59,384 nt of DNA from Burkholderiales bacterium (GTDB lineage Bacteria > Pseudomonadota > Gammaproteobacteria > Burkholderiales > Burkholderiaceae_C). The stretch covers positions 1-59,384 of the forward strand of contig JACRBA010000180.1 in assembly GCA_016213265.1 (NCBI GenBank), written 5' to 3'. Position 1 is the first letter of the stretch. Every line of letters starts with the position of its first letter. Both the position numbers and the translations under genes were made by a program. The notes under the pieces were generated by a model. It ran no database searches. It worked only from the letters and a program-made list of their open reading frames with translations, and was not told where the DNA came from. Shown here one piece after another: positions 46,778 to 55,475 of the stretch.

Positions 46778-48181
46778 ATGCCAATCCGCCCCGAGACGCC
46801 GGCCGATGCCGGCGCCGGCCGACCCGCCGTGCTCGACCTCATCGGCAACACGCCACTGGTGGAGCTGACGCGCTTCGACACCGGCTGCTGCCGGCTGTTC
46901 GTGAAGCTCGAATCGCAGAACCCCGGCGGCTCCATCAAGGACCGCATCGGCCTGGCCATGATCGAGCAGGCCGAACGCGAGGGCCGGCTGGCGCAGGGCG
47001 GCACGGTGATCGAGGCCACGGCCGGCAACACCGGCCTGGGCCTGGCGCTGGTGGCGCGGGCCAAGGGCTACCGGGTCTGCCTGGTGGTGCCCGACAAGAT
47101 GAGCGCCGAGAAGGTGCTGCACCTGAAGGCGCTGGGCGCCGAGGTGCACATCACCCGCTCGGACGTGGGCAAGGGCCACCCGGCCTACTACCAGGACATG
47201 GCGGCGCGCCTGGCCGCCGAGCGCCCCGGCAGCTGGTACAGCGACCAGTTCAACAACCCGGCCAACCCGCTGGCGCACGAGACCACCACCGCGCCCGAGA
47301 TCTGGCAGCAGACCGGCCACCGCGTGGACGCCCTCGTCTGCGGCGTGGGCTCGGGCGGCACGCTCACCGGCCTGAAGCGCTACTTCCGCCGCGTGGACCC
47401 GCACACCGAGTTCGTGCTCGCCGACCCCAAGGGCTCGGTGCTGGCCGACTACATCCACACCGGCCGCGTGGGCCAGGCCGGCTCATGGGCCGTGGAAGGC
47501 ATCGGCGAAGACTTCATCCCCGCCATCGCCGAGCTGGACGGCGTGCGCCACGCCTACACCATCGACGACGAGGAGAGCTTCACCACCGCGCGCGAGCTGC
47601 TCAAGCGAGAGGGCATCGCCAGTGGCTCGTCCACCGGCACCCTGCTGGCCGCCGCGCTGCGCTACTGCCGCGCCCAGCGTGAGCCCAGGCGCGTGGTGAC
47701 CTTCGTCTGCGACACCGGCACGCGCTACCTGAGCAAGGTCTACAACGACGCGTGGATGTTCGACCAGGGGCTGCTGCACCGCCCGGTGGTGGGCGACCTG
47801 CGCGACCTGATCTCGCGGCGCATGGAAGACGGCGCCGTGGTGAGCGTGACCCCCGACGACGCGCTGCTCAGCGCGTTCCAGCGCATGCGCGCGGCCGACA
47901 TCTCGCAGCTGCCGGTGCTGGACGAGCGGGGCCGCCTGGTGGGGCTGCTGGATGAATCGGACCTGCTGTTGCATGTGCAGGGCGACTCGGCGCGCTTCCG
48001 CGAGCCCGTGCGCACGGCCATGAACACCGAGGTGGAGACCCTGGCCCCGGGCGCCGGGCTGGGGGCGCTGACCACCACCCTGCGCCGCGGGCTGGTGGCG
48101 GTGGTGGCCGAGGGCGAGCGCTTCCACGGCCTGATCACCCGCTTCGACCTGCTCAACCACCTGCGGAGGCATCTCGCATGA
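46778..48181 (+). CDS. Cystathionine beta-synthase with CBS pair
   Basis: The 467-residue enzyme has the PLP lysine in NPGGSIKDR (about residue 54), substrate loop TAGNTG, phosphate loop GSGGTLTG (about 190) and two CBS domains at the C-terminus (about 345-460). That domain layout, and coupling to a gamma-lyase/synthase gene, favours cystathionine beta-synthase over cysteine synthase. It condenses homocysteine and serine to cystathionine. There is no N-terminal heme domain. The CBS pair probably binds S-adenosylmethionine or a nucleotide. Its stop overlaps the next start (ATGA). Confidence 0.9.
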   Translation: MPIRPETPADAGAGRPAVLDLIGNTPLVELTRFDTGCCRLFVKLESQNPGGSIKDRIGLAMIEQAEREGRLAQGGTVIEATAGNTGLGLALVARAKGYRVCLVVPDKMSAEKVLHLKALGAEVHITRSDVGKGHPAYYQDMAARLAAERPGSWYSDQFNNPANPLAHETTTAPEIWQQTGHRVDALVCGVGSGGTLTGLKRYFRRVDPHTEFVLADPKGSVLADYIHTGRVGQAGSWAVEGIGEDFIPAIAELDGVRHAYTIDDEESFTTARELLKREGIASGSSTGTLLAAALRYCRAQREPRRVVTFVCDTGTRYLSKVYNDAWMFDQGLLHRPVVGDLRDLISRRMEDGAVVSVTPDDALLSAFQRMRAADISQLPVLDERGRLVGLLDESDLLLHVQGDSARFREPVRTAMNTEVETLAPGAGLGALTTTLRRGLVAVVAEGERFHGLITRFDLLNHLRRHLA

Positions 48182-49374
48182 GCGACCCCACCGACCACGG
48201 CGCAGCGCCTGCCCACGGCTTCGCCACGCGCGTCATCCACGGCGGCCAGCGGCCCGACCCGACCACGGGCGCGATCATGCCGCCCATCTACGCGACGTCC
48301 ACCTACGTGCAGTCCAGCCCCGGCGTGCACAAGGGCTACGAGTACTCGCGCTCGCAGAACCCCACGCGCGAGGCGTGGGAGCGCTGCGTGGCCGACCTGG
48401 AGAACGGCCAGCGCGGCTACGCCTTCGCCTCGGGCCTGGCCGCCATGTCCACCGTGCTCGAGCTGCTGGACAGCGGTGCCCATGTGGTGGCGAGCGACGA
48501 CCTGTATGGCGGCAGCTTCCGCCTGTTCGAGCGGGTTCGCCGGCGCAGCGCCAACCTGTCCTTCAGCTTCGTCGACATGACCGAGCCCGGCGCCTTGCGC
48601 GCCGCCATCCGCCCAGAGACCCGCATGCTGTGGGTGGAGACGCCCTCGAACCCGCTGCTCAAGCTGATCGACCTGGAGGCGGTGGCCACCATCGCGCGCG
48701 AGCGCGGGCTGCTGGCCGTGGCCGACAACACCTTCGCCAGCCCGTGGGGCCAGCGGCCGCTGGAGCTGGGCTTCGACCTGGTGGTGCATTCGGCCACCAA
48801 GTACCTCAACGGCCATTCGGACGTGGTGGGTGGCGTGGCGGTGGTGGGGCGTGAGCCGCGCCATGCGGCCATCGCCGAGCAGCTGGCCTTCCTGCACAAC
48901 GCGGTGGGCGCCATCGCCGGGCCCTTCGACGCCTTCCTGGCCTTGCGCGGCGTGAAGACGCTCGCGCTGCGCATGGAACGCCACAGCCAGAATGCGCTGC
49001 AGCTGGCCGAGTGGCTGCAGGCGCAGCCGAAAGTGGCCCGCGTGCACTACCCCGGCCTGGCCAGCCACCCGCAGCACGCGCTGGCGCGCCGCCAGATGCG
49101 CCGCGGATTCGGCGGCATGGTGTCCATGGAACTGGCCAGCGACCTGGCCGGTGCGCGGCGCTTCCTGGAGCGCTGCGAGCTGTTCGCCCTGGCCGAGAGC
49201 CTGGGCGGCGTGGAAAGCCTCATCGAGCACCCGGCGATCATGACGCACGCCTCCATCCCCGCCGAACAGCGCGCGCGGCTGGGCATCGGCGACACGCTGA
49301 TCCGCCTGTCGGTGGGGGTGGAGGACGTGGAGGACCTGCGCGCCGAGCTGGCGCAGGCCCTGGCTGCCGTCTGA
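48178..49374 (+). CDS. Cystathionine gamma-lyase/gamma-synthase (trans-sulfuration PLP enzyme)
   Basis: This 398-residue enzyme of the Cys/Met metabolism family has PLP lysine in HSATKYLNGHSDVVGG (about residue 208), the ETPSNPLLKLIDL segment and YSRSQNPTR. It is translationally coupled to the cystathionine beta-synthase gene, so cleavage of cystathionine to cysteine (reverse transsulfuration) is the likelier job. Gamma-synthase activity is not excluded by motifs. Confidence 0.9.
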   Translation: MSDPTDHGAAPAHGFATRVIHGGQRPDPTTGAIMPPIYATSTYVQSSPGVHKGYEYSRSQNPTREAWERCVADLENGQRGYAFASGLAAMSTVLELLDSGAHVVASDDLYGGSFRLFERVRRRSANLSFSFVDMTEPGALRAAIRPETRMLWVETPSNPLLKLIDLEAVATIARERGLLAVADNTFASPWGQRPLELGFDLVVHSATKYLNGHSDVVGGVAVVGREPRHAAIAEQLAFLHNAVGAIAGPFDAFLALRGVKTLALRMERHSQNALQLAEWLQAQPKVARVHYPGLASHPQHALARRQMRRGFGGMVSMELASDLAGARRFLERCELFALAESLGGVESLIEHPAIMTHASIPAEQRARLGIGDTLIRLSVGVEDVEDLRAELAQALAAV

Positions 49375-49396
49375 ACGAGGGGCCGGCCGCCGCGTC

Positions 49397-49675
49397 TCAG
49401 GCGGCCTGGCGTGCGACCGGCACCCAAGGCGCCGGCGCGGTGGCGGCTGCGCCTCGCGCACAGCCTCCGCAGCCGCCGGCGCAGGCCGCGGGGGCGGCGC
49501 CCACGCCGTGGTCGGCACAGGCTTCCTCGAAGACCATCTGCGCGCAATCCAGGCAGTTGCCGCAGTTGGACGCGACGCGGGTGCGGTCCTGCAGGTGCTC
49601 GAAGTTGTGCGTGCCGTCCGCCACGGCACGGTGGATGTCGCGGTCGGACACGCGGTGGCAGAGGCAGACGATCAT
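49397..49675 (-). CDS. bfd: Bacterioferritin-associated ferredoxin with extra Cys-rich tail
   Basis: The 92-residue protein opens MIVCLCHRVSD and has the [2Fe-2S] ligands Cys4, Cys6, Cys38 and Cys41 of the BFD domain. It reduces bacterioferritin iron so that it can be released. It is about 28 residues longer than E. coli Bfd. The tail has CAGGCGGC (Cys65, 69, 72) plus Cys44 and Cys53, which could be a second metal site or disordered. Bfr is encoded immediately upstream in the same direction. The promoter lies almost on the start codon. Confidence 0.9.
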   Translation of the reverse strand: MIVCLCHRVSDRDIHRAVADGTHNFEHLQDRTRVASNCGNCLDCAQMVFEEACADHGVGAAPAACAGGCGGCARGAAATAPAPWVPVARQAA

Positions 49676-49684
49676 GGTGCCTGC

Positions 49685-49727
49685 ATGATAATCAAGATGC
49701 GACTCATTCGCAATTGAGCCGCGTCAA
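49685..49727 (-). promoter_or_regulatory. bfd promoter with FNR-like box and Fur-like site
   Basis: On the minus strand TTGCGA (49713-49708), a 17-bp spacer and TATCAT (49690-49685) make a good promoter whose start point would lie about 3 bases before the ATG. TTGAGCCGCGTCAA (49714-49727) sits directly upstream of the -35, centred near -42. The spacer (GATAATCAAGATGCGACTCATTC on the plus strand) is AT-richer and Fur-like. Near-leaderless initiation, FNR control and Fur control are each inference. Confidence 0.45.
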
Positions 49728-49729
49728 AT

Positions 49730-49745
49730 GGGCGCCGTGGCGCCC
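49730..49745 (-). terminator. Small hairpin after bfr
   Basis: GGGCGC (49730-49735) pairs with GCGCCC (49740-49745) around a 4-base loop, 27 bases beyond the bfr stop. Only a short AT-rich run (ATTTG) follows on the minus strand. Possible weak bfr terminator just before the bfd promoter. Confidence 0.35.
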
Positions 49746-49772
49746 GGGGTATTCAGCGGGGGGCCACCCGCT

Positions 49773-50255
49773 TCAGCTGCCGTCCTTGCCGTAGGCCTGC
49801 GACTGCAGCCAGTTGGCCTCGCCCATCTGCGCGATCAGGCCGATCTCGGTCTCGAGGTGGTCGATGTGCTCCTCGGTGTCCTCGAGGATGTCCTCCAGCA
49901 GCTCGCGGGAGACGTAGTCGCGCACCGATTCGCAGTAGGCGATGGCCTCGCGCAGGTGGGCCTGGGAGGCGTACTCCACCTTCAGGTCGCAGTGCAGCGT
50001 CTCGATGGCGTTCTCGCCGATCCACAGCTTGCCCAGGTCCTGCAGGTTGGGCAGGCCGTCGAGCATGAGCACACGCTCGATCAGGCGGTCGGCGTGTTTC
50101 ATCTCCTCGATCGACTCCTCGTACTCGTGCTTGGCCAGCCGGGCCAGGCCCCAGTTCTTGTGCATGCGCGCATGCAGGAAGTACTGGTTGATCGCGGTGA
50201 GTTCAAGCTTCAACTGCGCGTTGAGAAACGCGATCACCGTGGGGTCGCCTTGCAT
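49773..50255 (-). CDS. bfr: Bacterioferritin (Glu127 to Thr variant)
   Basis: The 160-residue ferritin has heme-ligand Met52 (EEMKHAD) and ferroxidase residues Glu18, Glu51, His54, Glu94 and His130. By alignment with E. coli Bfr (same numbering), the bridging Glu127 is Thr here (LEDTEEHID). Length is normal for the family. The ATG at 50255 has AAGGAG upstream. It stores iron as a 24-mer; bfd follows. The substitution may alter ferroxidase activity, or Glu128 may substitute. Confidence 0.92.
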   Translation of the reverse strand: MQGDPTVIAFLNAQLKLELTAINQYFLHARMHKNWGLARLAKHEYEESIEEMKHADRLIERVLMLDGLPNLQDLGKLWIGENAIETLHCDLKVEYASQAHLREAIAYCESVRDYVSRELLEDILEDTEEHIDHLETEIGLIAQMGEANWLQSQAYGKDGS

Positions 50256-50411
50256 GGCCTTCTCCTTCTTTGCATGGTCGGGGCACCTCCCATTGTGGGC
50301 CGGCGGGCCCGGCGCGGCGATACCCGCGCTGTGCCGGTCGTAGCGCGAATCGGTCGCATTCGGCGCGCCGCCCCGATGGGCGACGCGCGGCGCGCGTGGC
50401 AGCATGCCGCC

Positions 50412-50978
50412 ATGCTGCTCGTCCGCCCGCTCGCCACCCACCTGCCCAGCTACACCGACGCCCTGCAACGCGGCTGGTCCGCCGACACCGTGCGCGGCGC
50501 CGCCGCCGCGCAGGAGGAACTGGCCTGGATCGCCACCGACCCGGCGGGTTTCCTCGCCAGCCTGGACGACCCCGAGGCCAAGGGCCCGCCGGTCACCTTG
50601 GGCGACGGCCGCCAGGTGCCCCGCCTGCCCGGCTTCCGCCGCTGGATGTGGGACGAGGAGGACGACACCTTCGCCGGCAGCATCAACCTGCGCTGGCAGC
50701 CCGGCACGGCCGAGCTGCCGCCGCACTGCCTGGGCCACATCGGCTACTCCGTCGTGCCGTGGAAGCGCCGCCGCGGCTTCGCCACCCAGGCGCTGGCCGG
50801 CATGCTGGCCGAGGCGCGCGCGCTCGGGCTGCCCTGGGTGGACATCCGCACCGATGCGGACAACCCCGCCTCGCAGCGGGTCATCGAGGCCAATGGCGGT
50901 GTGCGCACCGATGATGCGCTCCCTGCCCTGCGCCCAGGCGCGCCGGCTGGCGTGCGGTACCAAGTCGCACTGTGCTGA
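50412..50978 (+). CDS. GNAT-family acetyltransferase
   Basis: The 188-residue protein has a GNAT fold with [22 protein letters not shown] (acetyl-CoA pyrophosphate loop RRRGFAT, about 118) and the [17 protein letters not shown] segment near the C-terminus, typical of GNATs that modify amino groups on proteins or small molecules. The N-terminal third binds substrate and is not diagnostic. The ATG at 50412 is chosen over upstream reading. It lies opposite bfr with a 156-bp divergent spacer; substrate unknown. Confidence 0.87.
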   Translation: MLLVRPLATHLPSYTDALQRGWSADTVRGAAAAQEELAWIATDPAGFLASLDDPEAKGPPVTLGDGRQVPRLPGFRRWMWDEEDDTFAGSINLRWQPGTAELPPHCLGHIGYSVVPWKRRRGFATQALAGMLAEARALGLPWVDIRTDADNPASQRVIEANGGVRTDDALPALRPGAPAGVRYQVALC

Positions 50979-51011
50979 CGTGTTGAAGCGAATGCCGCTC
51001 GGGCAGGCCAT

Positions 51012-51707
51012 GTGGCGGCGGCTCACCACGGCACTGTTGTTCGCGCACGCGGCCGCCTGGGACAACCCAGCTCGACGGTGGTGCACCGTGAAGGCGACAC
51101 CGTGCTGCTGCACGGCGACATCACCCTGGCAGCGGCGCAGCAGTTCGCCGCTGCCACGGCCGAGCCCGGCGTGCGCCTCGTGAGACTGCGCTCACCCGGC
51201 GGCGATGTGGGCGCGGCGCTTGACATCGGCGAGCGCATGGTGGCCCAGGGCATGGACGTGGAGGTCGTGGGCCCCTGCTTCTCGTCCTGCGCCAACTACC
51301 TGTTCATCGCCGGCCGCCGCAAGGTCATCCGGCCCGGCGCGGTGGTGGGGTGGCATGGCAACGTGCGCCACCTCCTTCTGCTGCAACAACAAGGTGAAGC
51401 GCCGGTTTCCCACGGCGCCCTGCCCGGCGCACGCGCCTTGGCCGAGCGCGAGCGCCGTTTCTTCACCGCGTTGGGCGTCGATGAGTCGGTCTGCTGGATA
51501 GGCAAGATGCCACCGTACCGCGTGTTCAACCTGTACTTCCTGCCGGTCGAGGCGATGGCCCGGTTCGGCATCCACGGCATCAGCGCGCCCGCCGACTATG
51601 CGCAGTTGGACACTGGGTTCATGCGGTCATGGCGGGGACGTGAGCTGGTGCTGCTGGATCTGGATGCCGCGCCGGCGCTGGACAGCGCTGAGCGCTGGTA
51701 TCGCTGA
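51012..51707 (+). CDS. ClpP/crotonase-like protein, possibly frameshifted near its start
   Basis: The frame at 51012 (GTG, about 231 residues) holds a ClpP-like fold: [18 protein letters not shown] core, likely nucleophile Ser in [12 protein letters not shown] (about 90) and a His in VVGWHGN (about 115). Two close cysteines flank the site. An ATG at 51010, two bases earlier, opens another frame that reads [16 protein letters not shown], a perfect signal-peptide start. A one-base deletion between about 51040 and 51100 would join them, so the gene may be broken or the sequence wrong. As it stands no signal is attached. Confidence 0.6.
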   Translation: MAAAHHGTVVRARGRLGQPSSTVVHREGDTVLLHGDITLAAAQQFAAATAEPGVRLVRLRSPGGDVGAALDIGERMVAQGMDVEVVGPCFSSCANYLFIAGRRKVIRPGAVVGWHGNVRHLLLLQQQGEAPVSHGALPGARALAERERRFFTALGVDESVCWIGKMPPYRVFNLYFLPVEAMARFGIHGISAPADYAQLDTGFMRSWRGRELVLLDLDAAPALDSAERWYR

Positions 51708-51713
51708 AATTGC

Positions 51714-52733
51714 TCAGTCCGCCAGCCAGCGTGCCAGCGCCGTGCTGGGCCATTCGCGCCAGCCGCCCTCGGGCGTGCGGGCCACGAACCAGGCGGCCAC
51801 CTCGTGCCTCTCGGCCCAGTCGCTGCCGGCCTGCGGGCCCAGCACGAACAGCGCGGTGGCCAGCGCATCGGCCCAGGCGGCCTGGGCGTGGCACACGGTG
51901 ACGGCCGACAGCGCGTGGTCGACCGGTGCGCCGGTGCGCGGGTCCAGCGTGTGGCTGAGCCAGCGGTCGCCCACGCGCCGGCGCTGCCGCCAGTCGCCCG
52001 AGCTGGCCACGGCGCCGTCGATGAGCGCGAGGCGCAGCTCGGGCAGATGGCCCGCCTCGGGGGGGCGCTCCACGCCCACCCACCAGGGCTGGGCGCCGGG
52101 CTTGAGGCCGCGCGCGCGCAGCTCACCGCCCAGCTCGAACAGGAAGTGGCCGATGCCCGCTGCCGCCAGGGCGTCGGCCACGGCGTCCACGGCATGGCCC
52201 TTGGCGACGGCCGAGAGGTCCAGCCGCACGCCGCCGGGCTGGGCCAGCCGGCCGCCCTCGCAGCGCAGCGCACGCCAGCCCCCCGTGCGTGGCGACCCGG
52301 CCACCGGCGGCACCGGTGCATCGGGCGACGTACCCGCCGCCGGGCCGAAGCCCCACGCGCGCACCGCCTCGTCGAGCGTGGGGTCGAAGGCGCCGTCGCT
52401 CAGCGCGGCCACCTGGCAGGCGATGCGCAACGTGGTGGCGAAGTCCGGGGGCAGCGCCATCGCCTCGCCGGGCGGCAGGCGGCCGAAGGCGCTGAGCAGC
52501 GAGTCCTCGCGCCAGTGGCTCATCTGCGCGTCGATGCGCGCGAGCACCGCGTCCACCACCCCGCGCAGGCGCGCGGCGTCGTCATCGCACCCATGGCCGG
52601 GCGGCGGCACCCAGCGCAGCCGCCACGCCGTGCCCAATGCCGTGCCGGCGAGCGCGCCCACCGGCCCGCCGGCTGGCGGGGCTGCCAACGGCAGCACCGG
52701 CGGCACCAGCACCCAGGGCGCGGCGGCCTTCAA
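51714..52733 (-). CDS. apbE: FAD:protein FMN transferase, ApbE family
   Basis: The 339-residue protein has the ApbE core: MSHWREDSLLSAFGRLP, ALSDGAFDPTLDEAV (FAD/metal region), LDLSAVAKGHAVDAVADAL and HTLDPRTGAPVDHALSAVTV. It attaches FMN covalently to a Thr or Ser of partner proteins in the periplasm. The N-terminus is hydrophobic (about 1-22) with no clear lipobox. Its start overlaps the DUF4198 stop (ATGA). The DUF2271 protein two genes upstream has the exact target motif, so it is the likely substrate. Confidence 0.92.
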   Translation of the reverse strand: MKAAAPWVLVPPVLPLAAPPAGGPVGALAGTALGTAWRLRWVPPPGHGCDDDAARLRGVVDAVLARIDAQMSHWREDSLLSAFGRLPPGEAMALPPDFATTLRIACQVAALSDGAFDPTLDEAVRAWGFGPAAGTSPDAPVPPVAGSPRTGGWRALRCEGGRLAQPGGVRLDLSAVAKGHAVDAVADALAAAGIGHFLFELGGELRARGLKPGAQPWWVGVERPPEAGHLPELRLALIDGAVASSGDWRQRRRVGDRWLSHTLDPRTGAPVDHALSAVTVCHAQAAWADALATALFVLGPQAGSDWAERHEVAAWFVARTPEGGWREWPSTALARWLAD

Positions 52734-53542
52734 CGCGGGCGCACCTCGAAGGTGGCGGCGTAGCTGGCGCGGCGCAGCGGCGGTGTGCGGGGCTCGGTGG
52801 CACCGGGCGCGGGCACGCTGTGGTTCACGCCCAGCCAGTAGCGGCCTGGCTCGGCCCAGGTGATGCTGAACTCGCCGCGCGTGTCGGTGTGCAGCGTCTG
52901 CTCCCCCATCTTGTAGCGGTAGCGGTTGCCGCCGCGCAGCAGGCTCACCGCGGCGTCGGCCAGCGGCTGGCCGTCCAGCAGCAGGCGAAAGCGCGTGCGG
53001 TCGCCGTCACTCAGGTCCACCGGCGCGTCCAGCGGGACCAGCTCCAGGCCCGCGCCGGTGGGCACGACCGGCTGGCCGCCCGGCCGCTCGCGGGCGACGA
53101 AGGTCTCGATGCGGCTGGCGGTGTGGGTCACGCGCACGTCCTCGGCGGCGGCGGGCCGGGCCTTCTCCCACGCCTGGGCGGTGCCGCGGAAGCGCTGTGT
53201 CTCGCCCTGCACGCGGTAACTGGCCATCACGCCCTGGCTCACGTTGGCGATGCGGTAGGTGCCCGGCTGGGGCAGGGTGAGGGCCACGCTGGTGCGGTGG
53301 CGCGAGGCGGCGTTCACCGCGCCCGGCTCCACCGGCCGGCCGTCTGGGCCGGTGATGACCAGGCCATCCAGCACCAGGCCGCGCGTGTCGAACTCGAAGA
53401 GATCTTCGCTGGCGGCCGCGTCGATGGCGACCTGGCCGTCCTTGTCGTCCACCAGCGTGTGCGTGGGCAGCAGCCAGGGGTGGTGGGCGTGGGCGGCCAG
53501 GGCGGTGGTGGCCAGGCTCAGGGCGATGAGGCAGGGTCGCAT
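52730..53542 (-). CDS. DUF4198 periplasmic protein, mature N-terminus begins with His
   Basis: The 270-residue protein has a signal peptide ending in AHA, followed at once by HHPWLLP. Cleavage after AHA leaves His at the mature N-terminus. The remaining body is all-beta (repeating GTYRIANV, GRYWLGVN-type strands), as in DUF4198, a family linked to metal-uptake loci. N-terminal His plus a second His is a classic Cu/Ni/Fe-binding arrangement, here inferred. It lies between DUF2271 and apbE in one operon. Confidence 0.88.
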   Translation of the reverse strand: MRPCLIALSLATTALAAHAHHPWLLPTHTLVDDKDGQVAIDAAASEDLFEFDTRGLVLDGLVITGPDGRPVEPGAVNAASRHRTSVALTLPQPGTYRIANVSQGVMASYRVQGETQRFRGTAQAWEKARPAAAEDVRVTHTASRIETFVARERPGGQPVVPTGAGLELVPLDAPVDLSDGDRTRFRLLLDGQPLADAAVSLLRGGNRYRYKMGEQTLHTDTRGEFSITWAEPGRYWLGVNHSVPAPGATEPRTPPLRRASYAATFEVRPR

Positions 53543-53552
53543 GCGGTCTCCT

Positions 53553-54074
53553 TCAGGGGCGGACGTGGAGGGTGAGCGCGCCCAGCTCGTGTTCGCCCTG
53601 GGCGCGGGCCTGGGCCGGGGCGGCCGGCGGCCACTTCAGCGGCAGGCGCAGCACCTCGCGGCCGCCGCCCTCGCGCGCCGCCTCGACCAGCAGCTCGTAG
53701 TCGCCCGCGGGCAGCGCGGCCAGGGCACGGGCGCCGCCCAGTTGCAGCGTGTGTTCGCCGGGCGCGCGCGTGGCACCGCTCACGCCGTCCAGGGGCAGCT
53801 GCGCGTCTCGGCCCCCCTGGCGCCACCACTGGCGCATGTCGCGCAGCCACTTGGCACCCGCGTTGTCCTTCTTCTTCAGGTCGTACCAGACCGCCAGGTG
53901 GCCCGCGAAGCTGGGCGTGCCGGCCCGCTGCAGCCAGACGGCCAGGTATGGCACGTGGTACTCGGCCACGGACAGGCGAGGAATCTCCACCTGAAGCGTG
54001 AGCTCGGCGGCCAGGGTGAGCGGCGGCGAGAGTGCCAGCGCCGCGCCCAGCGGCATGGCGTATCGGATGTGCAT
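53553..54074 (-). CDS. DUF2271 protein with ApbE flavinylation motif
   Basis: The 173-residue protein has a signal peptide (about 1-23) and a DUF2271 body. DGVSGAT at residues 96-102 matches the ApbE acceptor D-x-x-[S/T]-G-A-[S/T], so Thr102 probably carries covalent FMN. The ATG at 54074 has GGGAGA upstream. The flavin would move electrons in the periplasm. Neighbours are a PepSY-like membrane protein (upstream in the operon) and DUF4198 (downstream). Flavinylation is inferred from motif and operon. Confidence 0.87.
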   Translation of the reverse strand: MHIRYAMPLGAALALSPPLTLAAELTLQVEIPRLSVAEYHVPYLAVWLQRAGTPSFAGHLAVWYDLKKKDNAGAKWLRDMRQWWRQGGRDAQLPLDGVSGATRAPGEHTLQLGGARALAALPAGDYELLVEAAREGGGREVLRLPLKWPPAAPAQARAQGEHELGALTLHVRP

Positions 54075-54131
54075 GGACAGGTCTCCCACGAAAGTGCGTG
54101 TCGGTGATCGGGTCGGTGGACGGCCCGGGGT

Positions 54132-54794
54132 TCAATGCACGGCCAGCAGCGCCAACGCCGCGGGCAGCGCCAGCCCGGCGGCCACCAGCGGCCAGGTGCT
54201 GGGCCGGCGGCGCGCATGCAGCGCCAGCAGCAGCAGGCCGGTCACCGAGGCCATCACGCAGGCGGCAGCGAAGAGGTCGATGAACCAGGCCCAGGCCACG
54301 CCGGTGTGCCGGGCCTTGTGCAGGTCGTTGAGCCAGGCGACGACGCCCCGGTCGGCGTCTTCCCACTCCAGCTCGCCGGTGGCGCGGTCGATGCGCAGCC
54401 ACGCATCGCCGCCGGGCCGCGGCAGGGGCAGGTAGACCTCGTCGGCGCTCCACTCGGCGAGGGCACTCGCCGGCCCCTCGACCACGCCCTGGCCGCGCAG
54501 GGCGGCGCGCAGCGCCTCGGGCAGCGGCGCACGGGCGGCGTCACCCGGCGGCGCAAGGCGGCGCAGCAGCGCCTGCTGCTCGGGCGTGAGCTGGGCCGTG
54601 CACGAGCGCACCACGGCGCGGGACTCGATGGCGCCGGCATGGTTGAGCGTGATGCCGGTGACGGCAAACGCCAGCAGCCCGGCGAGCGTGAGCGCGGAGC
54701 TGATCCAGTGCCAGGGCAGGATGGCCTTGAGCCAGCGCGCCCGCTGCTGCGCCGCGGCGGCCGGGTGCACGGCCGAGTTCACGGGCGCGCCCAT
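54132..54794 (-). CDS. PepSY-associated membrane protein
   Basis: The 220-residue protein has an N-terminal membrane helix with [24 protein letters not shown] (about 25-50), a periplasmic PepSY-like domain (about 60-150), then [12 protein letters not shown] and two more helices (about 165-215). His residues in the WHW and LHKARH motifs resemble heme-binding sites of PepSY ferric-reductase proteins. It would carry electrons from the cytoplasm or membrane to the flavinylated DUF2271 protein. The ATG at 54794 overlaps the PiuC-type gene by 16 bases. Confidence 0.83.
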   Translation of the reverse strand: MGAPVNSAVHPAAAAQQRARWLKAILPWHWISSALTLAGLLAFAVTGITLNHAGAIESRAVVRSCTAQLTPEQQALLRRLAPPGDAARAPLPEALRAALRGQGVVEGPASALAEWSADEVYLPLPRPGGDAWLRIDRATGELEWEDADRGVVAWLNDLHKARHTGVAWAWFIDLFAAACVMASVTGLLLLALHARRRPSTWPLVAAGLALPAALALLAVH

Positions 54795-55462
54795 CGCCGC
54801 AGCAGGTTGTGGTACACGCCCGTGAGCTGCAGCCGGGCGGCCTCGTCGGCCCCCGTGGCGGCCAGGCGCTGGATGGAGGTGTCCAGGTCGAACAGCAGCG
54901 CCCGCTCGGTGACTTCGGCCACCAGGCTCTGCACCCAGAGAAATGACGCGAGCCGCACGCCGCGCGTCACGGGCTCCACGCGGTGCAGGCTGGACGAGGG
55001 GTAGAGCACCAGGTGGCCCGCGGGCAGCTTCACCGCATGCGCACCGAAGGTGTCCTCGATGAGCAGCTCGCCGCCGTCGTAGCTCTCGGGCTCGGCCAGG
55101 AACAGGGTGGCCGACACATCGGTGCGGATCTGCGCGCCGCCGCCGCCCGGCAGCAGGCGCACCGCGTTGTCCACGTGCGTGCCGAAGGTCTCGCCGCCCT
55201 CGTAGCGGTTGAACATCGGCGGGTACACCCGCGCCGGCAGCGCCGCGCTGATGAACAGCGGGTGGCGCTCCAGCGCGGCAAGCACATGCTCGCCCAGTGC
55301 CCGGGCGGCTGGCGAGTCCTCGGGCAGCTGGCGGTTGCGCTTGACGGCCGCGCCCTGGTGGCCGGCGGTGACCAGGCCATCCACCCACGGGGCAGCCTGC
55401 AGCACCTGGCGGAAGTGCGCGAGCTCGTCGGCGCCCAGCACGTCGGGGATCTGGACGATCAT
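54779..55462 (-). CDS. piuC: PKHD-type Fe(II)/2-oxoglutarate dioxygenase, PiuC/YbiX-like
   Basis: The 227-residue enzyme has the iron triad His96, Asp98 (GTHVDNA) and His160 ([10 protein letters not shown]) plus Arg170 for 2-oxoglutarate. Length and sequence follow PiuC/YbiX, which are nearly always encoded beside catecholate siderophore receptors such as Fiu and PiuA, as here. The substrate is not established. The ATG at 55462 gives the family's MIVQIPDVL start. Confidence 0.92.
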   Translation of the reverse strand: MIVQIPDVLGADELAHFRQVLQAAPWVDGLVTAGHQGAAVKRNRQLPEDSPAARALGEHVLAALERHPLFISAALPARVYPPMFNRYEGGETFGTHVDNAVRLLPGGGGAQIRTDVSATLFLAEPESYDGGELLIEDTFGAHAVKLPAGHLVLYPSSSLHRVEPVTRGVRLASFLWVQSLVAEVTERALLFDLDTSIQRLAATGADEAARLQLTGVYHNLLRRWARP

Positions 55463-55475
55463 CGCCGGGCCGCCG

